DNA of 64,000 nt from an uncultured Alphaproteobacteria bacterium (lineage in GTDB: Bacteria; Pseudomonadota; Alphaproteobacteria; RF32; CAG-239): contig CAKQDU010000001.1 in assembly GCA_934229625.1 (NCBI GenBank), positions 124,001-188,000 on the forward strand. Direction: 5' to 3'. This document shows positions 35,617 through 46,000 of the stretch, one piece after another. Every line of letters starts with the position of its first letter. The stretch's first letter is position 1. The notes beneath the pieces are model-generated. The model did no database searches and was not told the DNA's origin. It saw only the letters and a program-made list of their open reading frames with translations. The translations under genes and the position numbers were made by a program.

Positions 35617-36090
35617 TTAAGCCTCCTCTAATCCTTTCTTTTTATTATTCATAAATTCCAGACAAATCAATATAAACACGCCGATGCAAATAAAACTATC
35701 AGCCAGATTAAACGCCGGCCAATGCCAACTCTGGTAGTAAAAATCCAAAAAATCCAAGACAGCGCCAAAACGCAGACGGTCTATAACGTTTCCGAGCGCG
35801 CCGCCGATAATGCAAGCCAGAGCAATGATTTTCAGCCTATTGTCTTCTTTCAGCATCCAGCCGAATAAAAATGCAGCAACACCAATAGCAAACACGCTCA
35901 AAACAATAGCTCCTGTTTGTCCGTAATTACTAAACATAGAAAAACTGACTCCTGTGTTGCGGACTTTCACTAAATTAAAAAAACTTGTAATAGCCATCGG
36001 TAAACTCTCGGACAAATTTGTAAACACAAAAAATTTACTAATCTGGTCAGCAGCAACAGTTAAAACAATTATAATCAGACCTAGCCACAC
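35617..36090 (-). CDS. lspA: Lipoprotein signal peptidase
   Basis: This 157-residue inner-membrane aspartyl peptidase has four helices and the motifs VKVRNTGVSFSM, GALGNVIDRLRFGAVLDF (first catalytic Asp) and FNLADSFICIG (second Asp). I prefer the GTG at 36090 because GAGGAG lies 7 bases upstream; the TTG five codons earlier overlaps that ribosome site. It opens the lspA-DUF3035-M16-M16 cluster. Confidence 0.95.
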   Translation of the reverse strand: MWLGLIIIVLTVAADQISKFFVFTNLSESLPMAITSFFNLVKVRNTGVSFSMFSNYGQTGAIVLSVFAIGVAAFLFGWMLKEDNRLKIIALACIIGGALGNVIDRLRFGAVLDFLDFYYQSWHWPAFNLADSFICIGVFILICLEFMNNKKKGLEEA

Positions 36091-36183
36091 AAAATTTCTC
36101 CTCAAATTTTAAATACATCTAAGAATATACCAAAATGATTTAATATGATAAAGCGTGAATTTAAATAGTCTACAATTTTTTTG

Positions 36184-37137
36184 TCAGAACATACCTTTTT
36201 TACGAAAATAAATAATCACAATTAACGTAGCCAAAACTGAAAGCGACAAAACAACCCAAAAACCATATTGCATATCAGCTGCCGGAACGGCCACATTCAT
36301 TCCCCAAAAACTGGCTAACATCGTTGGTATGGAAAGCACTATCGTTATTGCCGCTAAAAATTTCATAACTAAGTTAAGATTATTATTTATAATAGAGGCA
36401 AAGCCGTCCATCATACCTTCCAAAATTGAGCGATGCATATCAACCATTTCTATAGCTTGCTTATTTTCCACAATCACATCTTCAAGCAAATCAATATCGT
36501 CTTCGGTAAAAGCCAATAATTTAGATGTAGCCGGAGATTTTATCATACGTAAAATTTTTTCCAACACCAAATGATTATCGCGCAAAGCCGTGGTAAAATA
36601 CACCAATGATTTTTGAATTTCTATTAACTGAAACAATTCTTGATTGTTTGTTGTTTGTTTCAAAGCGTCTTCAATATGTTCTGTTTTACGGTTGATAATC
36701 GCCAAATAGCGCAAATAGAACTGAGTGATTTTATATAATATCAACAGCATAAAACGCGTACGTTCACGCGTATCAAAAGTTTTCGCCGTATTTTTATTAA
36801 AAGCTCCGAGGATTCTGTTGTCTTTAGAGCAAATTGTTAAAAAGTTTTTTGAAGAAAAAACAAAACCGCAAGGCAATGTGTCAAAATTTCCTTCTTCATC
36901 CAGCAAAGGCAGATTGATAATAGCCGAAAAAATTCCGTCATCCACTTCGGTACGAGAACGCTCATCGGCATCCAAAGAGTTTTTTAGAATATCCGAATCC
37001 ACTTTCAGCATTGAAGAAACCCGTTCAATTTCTTCTCCGCTCGGATTGATTAGACTGAACCACGCCTGAGAAACATTACGAGACTGTTTGAGTTTTACTA
37101 ACTTTCCGCCGTTTTCTGTTTTATAAATTTTCAACAT
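36184..37137 (-). CDS. corA: CorA-type magnesium/divalent cation transporter
   Basis: This 317-residue protein has a large N-terminal cytoplasmic domain and two C-terminal helices. The signature GMN is in LASFWGMNVAVPAA between them, and the tail is basic (YFRKKGMF). AAAGGAGAGCTGGCT precedes the ATG. The tRNA-Leu gene ends 46 bases upstream on the same strand and may share its transcript. Substrate is likely Mg2+ (or Co2+/Ni2+). Confidence 0.94.
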   Translation of the reverse strand: MLKIYKTENGGKLVKLKQSRNVSQAWFSLINPSGEEIERVSSMLKVDSDILKNSLDADERSRTEVDDGIFSAIINLPLLDEEGNFDTLPCGFVFSSKNFLTICSKDNRILGAFNKNTAKTFDTRERTRFMLLILYKITQFYLRYLAIINRKTEHIEDALKQTTNNQELFQLIEIQKSLVYFTTALRDNHLVLEKILRMIKSPATSKLLAFTEDDIDLLEDVIVENKQAIEMVDMHRSILEGMMDGFASIINNNLNLVMKFLAAITIVLSIPTMLASFWGMNVAVPAADMQYGFWVVLSLSVLATLIVIIYFRKKGMF

Positions 37138-37182
37138 AGCCAGCTCTCCTTTGACGTCTCGATTGCAAAGTAAGTTTCAAAA

Positions 37183-37268
37183 TGGTGCGGCCAAGAAGAC
37201 TTGAACTTCCATGAACTTAGTTCATAACGACCTCAACGTTACGCGTCTACCAATTTCGCCATGGCCGC
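37183..37268 (-). tRNA. tRNA-Leu (anticodon GAG)
   Basis: The acceptor stem is GCGGCCA/TGGCCGC with encoded CCA. The D-loop reads GAAATTGGTAGACGC, the anticodon arm AACG-TTGAGGT-CGTT gives GAG, the long variable arm is ATGAAC-TAA-GTTCAT (class II tRNA), and the T arm is GAAG-TTCAAGT-CTTC. Total 86 nt. Confidence 0.95.
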
Positions 37269-37444
37269 ACTTTCAAAACACACTACAAATATTATAATCT
37301 TTAAAAAGAATCAAGCTTTTTTTTACCGCTTTTTACATTGTGGAAAAAAAATTAAAAAAAATATTGACAAAATAAACAGAATGCGTTACATATTAGACAT
37401 ATTTTGATTATTTAGATTATTTTTAACTTTAATTTTTTTGCCTT

Positions 37445-38185
37445 ATGAAAAATTTTATTTTTTCTATGTTGGTAGCAATGTTATCATTGTTTACCTCAAG
37501 TTTTGTTTTGACTTCTTGCAACAGCAACAAGTCTGGTAATTCAACAGAAACCGGCACAGACGATTCATTTACCGAATCTCCGCTGTTTGATGACTATGTT
37601 GTAATCAGCGGCGAAGTTACTATTGATGGATATGCCAAACCGGAGATTAAAAGCGGTTTGAAGAAGGGAGGAAAGGTCATCATACAGCCTCGTTTTGAGG
37701 GAATTGTTTATGACCCTGACATCGACGGTTTCAAATGTGAGACAGGTGCTGAGCAATATACTGTCGCCGACATGGATGGCAATATTTTGCGTGAAGGCTC
37801 GTACTCCAGCGTTACCCTTGATGAAGATGGTGCTTATTATCGCTTCCGCAATGATGAAGGAATTGCCGTATACAGCACAAAGGCCAAAACATCTTGGGGT
37901 ATGTATGACGATGTTGTCACAACAGACAACTTTGTATTCTCTAAAAAGAATAAAAAGTGGGGTATGACATCGCTTGACGGAAAGACCTATTTTGAAAGGG
38001 ATTACGACAAGATTTATGTTGTCAACTACAAGTCAGAACGTGATTTTGACGTTGTGACATTGAAAGACGGCAAATGGGAACTCTGTGATCAGGATAAGGC
38101 TTATTATGACGCCTCTAATGATGAAATTAAAAAACTCATCAACTATCCTTTGGACCCTGTCGGAGTCTTGGATGTAAAGTTTTAA
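37445..38185 (+). CDS. WG-repeat-like lipoprotein, no Shine-Dalgarno, possible foreign origin
   Basis: This 246-residue protein has a lipoprotein signal with lipobox LTSC (Cys25), a Ser/Thr-rich linker and repeats with the style TSWGMYDDVV and NKKWGMTSLDGK, reminiscent of WG/KWG beta-repeats. The leader to the ATG is TTTAATTTTTTTGCCTT, with no GGAG, unlike native neighbours. A TTGACA/TACATA pair (17-base spacing) lies at 37364-37392. The style of signal peptide and leader resembles Bacteroidota genes, so transfer is possible. A strong terminator follows. Confidence 0.7.
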   Translation: MKNFIFSMLVAMLSLFTSSFVLTSCNSNKSGNSTETGTDDSFTESPLFDDYVVISGEVTIDGYAKPEIKSGLKKGGKVIIQPRFEGIVYDPDIDGFKCETGAEQYTVADMDGNILREGSYSSVTLDEDGAYYRFRNDEGIAVYSTKAKTSWGMYDDVVTTDNFVFSKKNKKWGMTSLDGKTYFERDYDKIYVVNYKSERDFDVVTLKDGKWELCDQDKAYYDASNDEIKKLINYPLDPVGVLDVKF

Positions 38186-38206
38186 GTTTATATCCTTATA
38201 AAACAA

Positions 38207-38238
38207 AAAAAAGACATCTCCAAACAGATGTCTTTTTT
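38207..38238. terminator. Terminator after WG-repeat lipoprotein
   Basis: Perfect stem AAAAAAGACATCT/AGATGTCTTTTTT with a 6-nt loop, bidirectional. Confidence 0.85.
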
Positions 38239-38317
38239 GTTTTATAATTTGACAAATGACAAAATTATTGTTATAAAACAACTATCTTTTAATTATTCAT
38301 TTTAATTATTTACGACT

Positions 38318-38497
38318 ATGACATTCTATAAAAATGATTTTAAGCCTCAGGTTTCTGAAAAAGGCGTTGAAAACCTTTGTGACCCTGATGATTTTTTGGG
38401 ACGCGGCGTTAAAAAGAACAATTCGTCTGCATGGGAGGAAAAATCTGCAAAGCCAGGCCCTTGTATAAAACAAAAACGCCGAGACGATTCTCTTTAA
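38318..38497 (+). CDS. Small hydrophilic protein, 59 residues, no Shine-Dalgarno
   Basis: An ATG at 38318 opens 59 codons ending TAA. The product is polar and basic (MTFYKNDFKPQVSEKGVENL at the start, KQKRRDDSL at the end). The leader TTTTAATTATTTACGACT lacks a ribosome site, as in other SD-less genes in this window. It is framed by two intrinsic terminators, which supports a separate expressed unit. Function unknown; no membrane or signal segment. Confidence 0.55.
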   Translation: MTFYKNDFKPQVSEKGVENLCDPDDFLGRGVKKNNSSAWEEKSAKPGPCIKQKRRDDSL

Positions 38498-38501
38498 TAA
38501 T

Positions 38502-38537
38502 AAAAAAATCTGTCATTTAAACTGACAGATTTTTTTA
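38502..38537. terminator. Terminator after the 59-residue gene
   Basis: AAAAATCTGTCA/TGACAGATTTTT stem, 7-nt loop, A- and T-runs on both sides; 5 bases after the stop. Confidence 0.85.
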
Positions 38538-38598
38538 TTTTATAAACATTTATTAAGATTCGGCTGTTTATAATGCTTTATTATTATGGGAGAGCAAA

Positions 38599-39285
38599 TT
38601 GTTTGAATACCAAATAAACACGCCTCAGACAAAGGCTGCAAAAATGCTGATTTTTTTACATGGATACAATGACTGTGTCTCAAATTATCGGCAGATTTTT
38701 GATTTATTTTGCCAAAACATACCTCTCGCCTATGTTATCATGCCTCAATCTCCAGAAATTTGCGATAAAAACCCACAGCAACGCCAATGGTTTGGCATGT
38801 TGCAATATGATAGTCAGAATCTACGGACAAAACCTCAGACTCCTACAAAACAGATTTTTGAAATATACCAAAAAGCTGCCGGAGATATAAATAAATGCGC
38901 AGCAGAACTAAATGATTTTATAGATACGCTGCAAAAAAAATATAATATCACAGATTCTCAAACCTATTTAGCCGGTTTTTCGCAAGGAGCAATGCTGGCA
39001 CTATATACAGCGCTCTGCCGCAAACAAATAATAGGAGGCGCTTTTGTATTATCCGGTTTAGCTGCCGGTCGCAAACTTTTAGCCGATAAAATAAACGCTC
39101 GCCCGCCGCTTTATTTATTTCACGGCACAGAAGACATGAAAGTACAGTATAAAACCCTTAAATCCACGGTTTTATGGCTAAAAAAGCAAAAAATATCTCC
39201 TCAAATTTTTACATATGAAGGCTTAACACATCATATAAACATCGCCGAAATTATGAAAATCTGCGATATTATAAATAAAGAATAG
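38599..39285 (+). CDS. Alpha/beta hydrolase, phospholipase/carboxylesterase family
   Basis: The protein has 228 residues. The start is a TTG preceded by GGGAGAGCAAA. The oxyanion-hole motif is FLHGYNDCVSNY, the nucleophile elbow GFSQGAML, the catalytic Asp in HGTEDMKV and the His in GLTHHI. This matches the abhydrolase_2 group (YpfH/EstB-like serine esterases). No signal peptide. Substrate cannot be inferred. Confidence 0.88.
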   Translation: MFEYQINTPQTKAAKMLIFLHGYNDCVSNYRQIFDLFCQNIPLAYVIMPQSPEICDKNPQQRQWFGMLQYDSQNLRTKPQTPTKQIFEIYQKAAGDINKCAAELNDFIDTLQKKYNITDSQTYLAGFSQGAMLALYTALCRKQIIGGAFVLSGLAAGRKLLADKINARPPLYLFHGTEDMKVQYKTLKSTVLWLKKQKISPQIFTYEGLTHHINIAEIMKICDIINKE

Positions 39286-39562
39286 ACAATTTGCATTTTT
39301 TTACACTCCTTTTACACGGCTTAAATACCAACCATGCAAAATCAGCATACACACCAAATAGCAGCATAACCGCCAGCACAAAAAACTGTTTCCAAACTCT
39401 AAATTTATATAATCCATAATATATCAACCTTTACTAATTTTAGAATATTAAATTTTTATCCCCTATAATTGAGAATCGCATAATAACAAGTTATTTTTAA
39501 AATTCAATCAAAAAGTTATATTTTTTTATTTTAAAATTATAAAGCAATTTAATACTATCAAT
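39286..39562. other. AT-rich intergenic stretch
   Basis: With the terminator and the 34 bases after it, this makes a gene-free run of about 347 bases up to 39632. The minus strand has short hydrophobic frames (for example 38 codons from the ATG at 39417), but start signals are poor. I see no convincing gene or RNA. Confidence 0.4.
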
Positions 39563-39598
39563 AAAAAAAAAGCAGTCTGTCTATCATTCAGACTGCTT
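39563..39598 (-). terminator. Terminator of the 72-residue gene
   Basis: AAGCAGTCTG/CAGACTGCTT stem followed on the minus strand by a 9-T run. Confidence 0.85.
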
Positions 39599-39632
39599 CG
39601 GAGGTTTACTTGATGTTTAAGTATTTAATTTA

Positions 39633-39851
39633 TTATCTTGTATATTGATGAAATTTCATTAGCGCCGTGACTTCGTTATCAGAGCTTAATCTGAGTTTAC
39701 CATGCCCAGACAAAGCTGATTTTTTTAACTGATAAGACACATCCGTAGAATAAAGCGTAGCGATATCGCGCTTTGCCGGACGTGACCTTGGTGTATGAAC
39801 ATCAACAAAAACAAGAACGTCCTTTGAAAAACAGGTTTGCATATTATTCAT
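39633..39851 (-). CDS. Small protein of unknown function, 72 residues
   Basis: The ATG at 39851 follows GAGGTCGCTT. The product is basic and soluble (FSKDVLVFVDVHTPRSRPAK, RDIATLYSTDVSYQLKKSAL). A near-consensus promoter upstream (TTGACA, 17 bases, TATATT) and a strong terminator downstream show a dedicated transcription unit. I do not recognise the family. The strong promoter suggests high expression. Confidence 0.7.
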   Translation of the reverse strand: MNNMQTCFSKDVLVFVDVHTPRSRPAKRDIATLYSTDVSYQLKKSALSGHGKLRLSSDNEVTALMKFHQYTR

Positions 39852-39883
39852 AAGCGACCTCATTCATTATCAACGACAAATTT

Positions 39884-39912
39884 AATATAGCGCATTTTTA
39901 TATAACTGTCAA
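39884..39912 (-). promoter_or_regulatory. Strong sigma-70 promoter of the 72-residue gene
   Basis: TTGACA and TATATT on the minus strand with a 17-base spacer, 33 bases before the start codon. Confidence 0.8.
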
Positions 39913-40012
39913 GTTTTTATATAAAAATCTGACAGTTACGTTCAAATTTTTGTTTAAGATTTAAGGTTTTAATAAGATATATGTTTTATATTATTTTCAG
40001 GAGAAAATTAAA

Positions 40013-40534
40013 ATGAAGATTTTATTTTACATTTGCATATTTTCAATTTCTTTTACACTAACTCTATTAAGTTTTGGTGATTTTCACCCACGCAAAGCAA
40101 CAAATTTACCGAATATTGACAGAATCGTTGTTCACAAATCTATTCGCACTTTACAGCTTTACGCAAACAATAAACTGATTAAAACCTATAAAATTGCTTT
40201 AGGGCGCAATCCGATTGGTCACAAGCAACAGGAAGGAGATTCAAAAACTCCCGAAGGTTTATACTACATAACTCATCACAACCCTCGCAGCTCATATCAT
40301 CTTTCGCTCGGCATTTCTTATCCCAATAAACAAGACAAGGAAAACGCCAAAAAACATAATGTTTCAGCCGGCGGAGATATTATGATTCACGGATTACCGA
40401 ATTATGCGCCGTTTTTTGGTGCTTTTCACAGTTTAAAAGACTGGACGCAAGGCTGTATTGCCGTAACAAATTCAGAAATAGAAGAAATATATACGGCGGT
40501 TTCAGATGGTACACCGATAGAAATTTTGCCATAA
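40013..40534 (+). CDS. L,D-transpeptidase (YkuD family)
   Basis: This 173-residue protein starts after AGGAGAAAATTAAA. It has an N-terminal signal/anchor (FYICIFSISFTLTLLSF) and the YkuD motifs IMIHGLPNYAP and DWTQGCIAVTNSEI with the catalytic Cys. It would form 3-3 peptidoglycan cross-links or attach proteins in the periplasm. TTGTTT/TAAGAT with 17-base spacing around 39951-39979 may be its promoter. Confidence 0.92.
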   Translation: MKILFYICIFSISFTLTLLSFGDFHPRKATNLPNIDRIVVHKSIRTLQLYANNKLIKTYKIALGRNPIGHKQQEGDSKTPEGLYYITHHNPRSSYHLSLGISYPNKQDKENAKKHNVSAGGDIMIHGLPNYAPFFGAFHSLKDWTQGCIAVTNSEIEEIYTAVSDGTPIEILP

Positions 40535-40696
40535 ACGCTTTTCCCTGCCCTTTTTACGTATATCTAAAAAACAAAATTAAATACTTATAATTTTTTTTAT
40601 GTTAAGTGAATATCCGTAAAATAATAAACAAAAGAACAAATAAAGATTAAATCACCAACAGTTTTGTCTTGGGCATATTTTATAGCAAATTGCAAC

Positions 40697-40730
40697 AAAA
40701 AAAGGAAGCCGGTTAAGACTTCCTTTTTTT
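40697..40730 (-). terminator. Terminator of rpsA
   Basis: AGGAAG/CTTCCT stem flanked by A7 and T7 runs, 17 bases after the rpsA stop. Confidence 0.8.
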
Positions 40731-40746
40731 GCAAAGCAGATTACAC

Positions 40747-42429
40747 TTAGTTAGCTTTTTTCAAAGCTTCGCCCAAAGCGTCACCCAAAGAAGAACCAGA
40801 AGATGTGTTAGAATATTCTTCCAAAACTTTCTTTTCTTCTTCTACTTCTAAGGCTTTGATAGACAAACCGAATTTGCCGTTTTTCTTATCCAAAGATGTA
40901 ACTTTGGCTTCTACTTCATCGCCTTCTTTGAAGTTATCCGGATTTTGACCGGCTTTGTCTTTAGACAAGTCAGCTTTTTTAATCAAAGTAGACAAACCGT
41001 TTACTTCAACAATAATGCCTTTGTCTTCGGTTGCTTTTACAACAGCCTTAACAACATCGCCTTTTTTCAAACCAGACAAAGCTTCGCTTACAGTATCTTC
41101 AGACAACTGTTTGATACCCAAGCTGATGCGTTCTTTTTCTACATCAACGTCAATGATTTTAGCTTCAATTTCTTGACCTTTAGAATAGTCTTTAACAGCT
41201 TCTTCGCCAGATTTATCCCAAGAAATGTCAGACAAGTGAATCATACCGTCGATTTCATCTGTCAAACCAACAAACAAACCGAATTCGGTAATGTTTTTGA
41301 TTTTACCTGTAATAACAGAGCCGACTGGATGTTCTTCAATGTAAGCTGCCCAAGGGTTAGCCATGCATTGTTTAATACCCAAGCTGATACGTCTTTTTTC
41401 AGGGTCAACTTCCAAGATTTTAACTTGAACTTCTTCAGAAGTAGAAACGATTTTACCCGGATGTACATTTTTACGAGTCCAGCTCATTTCAGAAACGTGT
41501 ACCAAACCTTCGATACCGTCTTCCAATTCAACAAATGCACCGTAATCAGTAATGTTTGTAACTTTACCGGTGTAAACTTCGCCAACTTTATATTTGTCGG
41601 CAACAGCTTGCCATGGGTCGTTTTCAAGTTGTTTCATACCCAAGCTGATGCGTTGGTTGTCTTCGTTGAAACGAATAACCTGAACTTTTACATTTTGACC
41701 GACAGTCAAAACTTCTGCAGGGTGGTTGATGCGTTTCCAAGAAATATCGGTAACGTGCAACAAACCGTCTACGCCGCCCAAATCAATGAATGCGCCGTAA
41801 TCTGTGATGTTTTTAACAACACCGTCCAAAATAGCGCCTTCTTTAATACCGTCAATCAATTCAGCGCGAGCTTCAGCTCTGGTTTCTTCCAAGACAACGC
41901 GGCGAGAAACAACGATGTTGCCTCTAACTTTGTCCATTTTCAAAATTTGGAATGGCTGAGAAATACCCATCAACGGAGTAATATCGCGGATTGGGCGGAT
42001 ATCAATTTGTGAGCCTGGCAAGAAAGCAATAGCACCGTTCAAATCAACAGTGAAACCGCCTTTAACACGGCCAAAAATAACACCGTTTACGCGTTCGCCG
42101 GCGTTCATGCTCTTTTCCAAATCAGCCCAAACTTCTTCGCGGCGAGCTTTTTCTCTTGAAAGAACAATGTTGCCGTCTCTGTCTTCATAACGGTCAACCA
42201 AAACTTCTACCACATCACCGGCTTTCAATTCCGGATTTGTGCCGAATTCGCGCAAAGGAATATTGCCTTCAGATTTCAAACCGACATCAACAGTCACAAA
42301 ATCTGGAGAAACTTTAATAATGGTACCTCTAACAACAGTACCCAAAATGCCGTTATCGCCGAATTGTTCATTCAACAAATCAGCAAAATTTTCTGTCATT
42401 TCAGGCATTTTAATATCAGTATTTGTCAT
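40747..42429 (-). CDS. rpsA: 30S ribosomal protein S1
   Basis: This 560-residue protein is made of six S1 RNA-binding repeats; typical repeat cores are TDYGAFIDLGGVDGLLHVTD, TDYGAFVELEDGIEGLVHVS and TEFGLFVGLTDEIDGMIHLS. The first two repeats are the divergent ribosome-docking type. S1 unfolds mRNA and allows initiation on AT-rich, SD-poor leaders, relevant to the SD-less genes nearby. The leader of about 95 nt contains CCCA/TGGG and GTACG/CGTAC pairs that could serve autoregulation. Confidence 0.97.
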   Translation of the reverse strand: MTNTDIKMPEMTENFADLLNEQFGDNGILGTVVRGTIIKVSPDFVTVDVGLKSEGNIPLREFGTNPELKAGDVVEVLVDRYEDRDGNIVLSREKARREEVWADLEKSMNAGERVNGVIFGRVKGGFTVDLNGAIAFLPGSQIDIRPIRDITPLMGISQPFQILKMDKVRGNIVVSRRVVLEETRAEARAELIDGIKEGAILDGVVKNITDYGAFIDLGGVDGLLHVTDISWKRINHPAEVLTVGQNVKVQVIRFNEDNQRISLGMKQLENDPWQAVADKYKVGEVYTGKVTNITDYGAFVELEDGIEGLVHVSEMSWTRKNVHPGKIVSTSEEVQVKILEVDPEKRRISLGIKQCMANPWAAYIEEHPVGSVITGKIKNITEFGLFVGLTDEIDGMIHLSDISWDKSGEEAVKDYSKGQEIEAKIIDVDVEKERISLGIKQLSEDTVSEALSGLKKGDVVKAVVKATEDKGIIVEVNGLSTLIKKADLSKDKAGQNPDNFKEGDEVEAKVTSLDKKNGKFGLSIKALEVEEEKKVLEEYSNTSSGSSLGDALGEALKKAN

Positions 42430-42530
42430 ATAAATTTATATTTCAAAAAATGCCAACCCCACAATGGGCGGACTTGTACGCGGTTAAAATTTTATAGTTT
42501 TTTAGTCGTACCCCTAAATTAACTGTTATT

Positions 42531-42558
42531 CTTATAGCCGAAAATTATTATTTTTCAA
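42531..42558 (-). promoter_or_regulatory. Probable promoter of rpsA
   Basis: TTGAAA and TATAAG on the minus strand with a 16-base spacer, about 100 bases upstream of the rpsA start. Confidence 0.6.
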
Positions 42559-42712
42559 GTATTTTTTTATTTTTTTGATATATTTAAGCAATTTATTTTT
42601 ATTGCGCTTATCCTTAGTTGCCGATATGCCGTATACTTTGAAACAGACATTTTTCAGCAAACAATCTAATTGCTTATTTTCAAGAAAACTTAAATCTTTT
42701 TTCTTAATTTGC

Positions 42713-42741
42713 TTGTAAATACGACATACCTCTGATATAAT
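42713..42741 (+). promoter_or_regulatory. Promoter of the 42.8-47.0 kb effector-like locus
   Basis: TTGTAA, 17 bases, consensus TATAAT, 36 bases before the first start codon. The remaining gap between this and the rpsA promoter is AT-rich without visible genes. Confidence 0.65.
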
Positions 42742-42776
42742 GAAAAAAATATAAAATATTTAAAAAGGATTGTATA

Positions 42777-43076
42777 ATGGCTGAACTGAAAGATTTTATA
42801 AATGATTGGCAAATAGACATAAAAAATAAATCTGCCACCCATAAAAGCGGATTAAAAATTGCATATGCCTACATGAATGAAGATGGAACCTATCATTTTG
42901 AATATAAAGGAATGTCTACATTTACAAAAAATATCTTATCTGAGACCAATAGTATTGAATCCATAGAGCCAAAACGAGCTGAATTAGTTCAAGAATTTAT
43001 AGAAATTTTCAAACAAAAAATGCTGTCTAATTTAAATAATAAAATATCAGCCAAAGCTGAATACCGTGATTATTAA
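42777..43076 (+). CDS. Small protein preceding the large mosaic protein
   Basis: This 99-residue acidic/basic mixed protein starts after AAAAGGATTGTATA. There is no signal or membrane segment. A beta-hairpin-like KIAYAYMNEDGTYHFEYKG is followed by a helical C-terminus (RAELVQEFIEIFKQKML). It lies 20 bases before the 1299-residue gene on the same transcript. Its position fits a secretion chaperone, an immunity protein or an adaptor; sequence alone does not decide. Family not recognised. Confidence 0.6.
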   Translation: MAELKDFINDWQIDIKNKSATHKSGLKIAYAYMNEDGTYHFEYKGMSTFTKNILSETNSIESIEPKRAELVQEFIEIFKQKMLSNLNNKISAKAEYRDY

Positions 43077-43096
43077 AAGCAGAGGACATTTATACC

Positions 43097-46000
43097 ATGT
43101 TAACAAGTAAAGATATTGAAACAGCTATTGAACAATCTCCTAACAAGGACATAATAAAAAATTCCATTTCAAATTATTTTGAAAATTTGGATGAGCCTGT
43201 AATTGTTGCTATTTCACTAAATGGAAACGGTATTGACAGAGGTATAAATAGAGATACCATTCAAAATATTGTTAATGGTCTGCGCCAAAAAGGTATAGAT
43301 GCTGTATCATTTATGGATGAAGATGCTTCTAAACCCAATAAGTTTGTTGTAAATTCGGAAGGTATACAAACACCTTTTCTATCACCTGATGATGCATTAA
43401 AAGCTACTGTTATAATTGAAGATGTTGTATGCAGCCAGGACAGAGTTCATTTATCTGGCCATGCTAATTTATTGTCCAATGATTCTATATTATATTCAAA
43501 AGGCAAAAAAGTAGAAACACTACACAATCAGCTTTTGGATATAAAAGACAACAACCCTCATGCTGATAAAATTCCTGAAATTGTAGCAAAATACGGAGAA
43601 GACTTTGATACATTTATTGACCGAAAAGTCTCTGAAGCTAGCGCTCAAGCAATAACCATAGATAAAGATAAAGAAGTTAAAAATAATAGCATGAATGGTC
43701 GTGAAAATCTATGGCGTGGAGCTACATTGATTGGGAAACCATATGCGGTTGTATCTCCAAGAAATGCCAGAAAGGTAGCATATGCTTCATCAATTATTAG
43801 AGTAAGCGATGGTTATACTGGCTATACTAACACAGCATCTGGTTCAGGCGGTGCAATGTACCCTAATACTAAAAGTGGGAAAAGATATGGTTGCTTATTC
43901 AAATTTAAGAGTATTGGCGATGAACAGATTTATTATGAAGACACCGGATTAGAAGCTGCTGCAAACGGGGTTAAAATGAAAAAGGATGAAATTGGCTTAG
44001 GATTTGAGACAGCCGTTTATCATCATAGAAACAAATTAGAAGCAATGTACCTCCAAGTAGGAGATGATAAATTTTTTCCTATTCCTATCGATGAAAAAGG
44101 AAAAATAACAGATTCCGAATGGAGAGATTTTGTTGCTTTACATGAACCTTCAGACAGTTCCATTTACGGCTATGAGGCAATACGAAGAGACGCACAAAAA
44201 CAAGAACAAGATTTAAATCCTAATCATTGTTATAAACTAGAATTAGATAACAGTTTAGAAAATAAACATTATAATACAACATATTTCAAAGCTGAAGATA
44301 TTGCTAAAGCCGTAGCATATAGAGATAATTTTTCCAAAGACAATAATGGACATATCAATATTTACCAAGATGTAAATATTGATGTAAATATAGATCAAGC
44401 TGACTTAAAAAACATAAATGTTTGGGGAACTTGTACAATAAATAATGAAGGAACTAAAAGTATTCTTAATATTCCTAATATTAAAGATACTGAAAATGGT
44501 CCTAGCACTAAATTTATATTTATAGGAAACGGAAAACTAACTGACGTTGATAAAATTTCTACAGAGCAATTATTAAAAATTACCGGCAGCAATAAAGATA
44601 TTGTACATATAGATTCAAATATTGAATTAGATACTTTGCCAAAAGATTTTAACCAACACAAATATAATTTAGTTTCAATACATTCAACTGTTGAAAAACT
44701 AGAAGATTTTCCTGATACAGAAATGGGCTGTAATTACTTAAAAGTAAAAGACCAATCTTCTATTGAAAATATGGATGCAGATTTATTTAGAAGTAAAATT
44801 CAAGGTAAATATAAAGCAACTATTGAACGGAGTTTAGATTTAAGCACAACCAATATTGTGAATTTTCCTAAGAGTATGAGTAATGAAACATTAGAGAGCA
44901 TACAATTCAATTCCAAATACGAAGTCAAATCTTTAGATAATTGTCCCAATACAAAACAAGGTATATCTAATATCAGTTTTTCAGGCAGTTTAGAAAATTT
45001 AACTATGGAAGAATTTTTGAATAAAATAAAAGGTAAAGATTGGTGTAAAGACCATATTTTAAAACAATCTGACGGTACATCTATAGTTAATAATTTAAAT
45101 CTGGAATATAATAATGAATCGTTTAAAATTACAAAATATCCTAAAGATATAGCAAAATATAGATTTACAGGTATTGCCTATGAAAAACAATCGCAGATGT
45201 GGAATAATGCAGCAAATAAAGCTCAACTTTTAGAACAAAAAAATAATGATATAATTAATGTTACTGCTAATCAAGCTTTAGCTGTAGATGACATGTCTGA
45301 GTTTAAGTGTAGCGAAATAACAATTAAAGGAAAAAATGAAGATTTATCACCTTTAAAATTACCTTCAAATGTAAAAAATGTATCATTATCGAATATAAGC
45401 AAATTGCCAACTGTTAATGAACAATGCTCTGCAATTACATTAACCTCATGCAACTTAGAAAATAATATAGATTTACATCATGTTGATAATGTTAGATTAG
45501 AAAATTGCAGTTTTTCTGAAAATACTAAACTTGACCTGTCTAAATGCCAAAAAGTAACTTTGAGCAATGTGGATTTAAGCAAAGTTAATATAAAACTTCC
45601 GGAACAAGGAAAAGTTTATATCAATGAAAATGTCAAATTTGCACCTGACCGCAAGCTTGATTTTTCTAAATGCCAAGACGCGATAGTTCATCCCGGCACA
45701 GAATGTTCAGAAATAAAATTACCAACCAAAGGCGACATTAACTTTGAATATACCGGCAAACTTCATAAAAATGTAAAAGAAGTTACAACCGAATACATCA
45801 AAAACCACAATCTTTCTATTCCGGAAGGAGTTAAAATTATAGACAATCCGATGGAAAACGGCAAAAAAGTATCATTAGACCTCTTGTCAAAAGCAGGTCT
45901 TTCTAAAGGACAAATTGCCGATTTGCGAAAAGAGCGTATTTTAAGTCCCTTAAAAAATGCTTACGAAAAAATTACCGGAAAAAAACAACAGTCAGCCGAT

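Noticed and set aside
39301..39417. 38-codon minus-strand frame with hydrophobic residues
   Set aside because: Poor start signal and composition, not terminated as a unit; another frame overlaps and the carboxylesterase end lies next to it.
40945..42012. Long plus-strand frame antisense to rpsA
   Set aside because: Produced by the biased codon pattern of the S1 repeats; no ribosome site and a low-complexity Phe/Asn-rich product.
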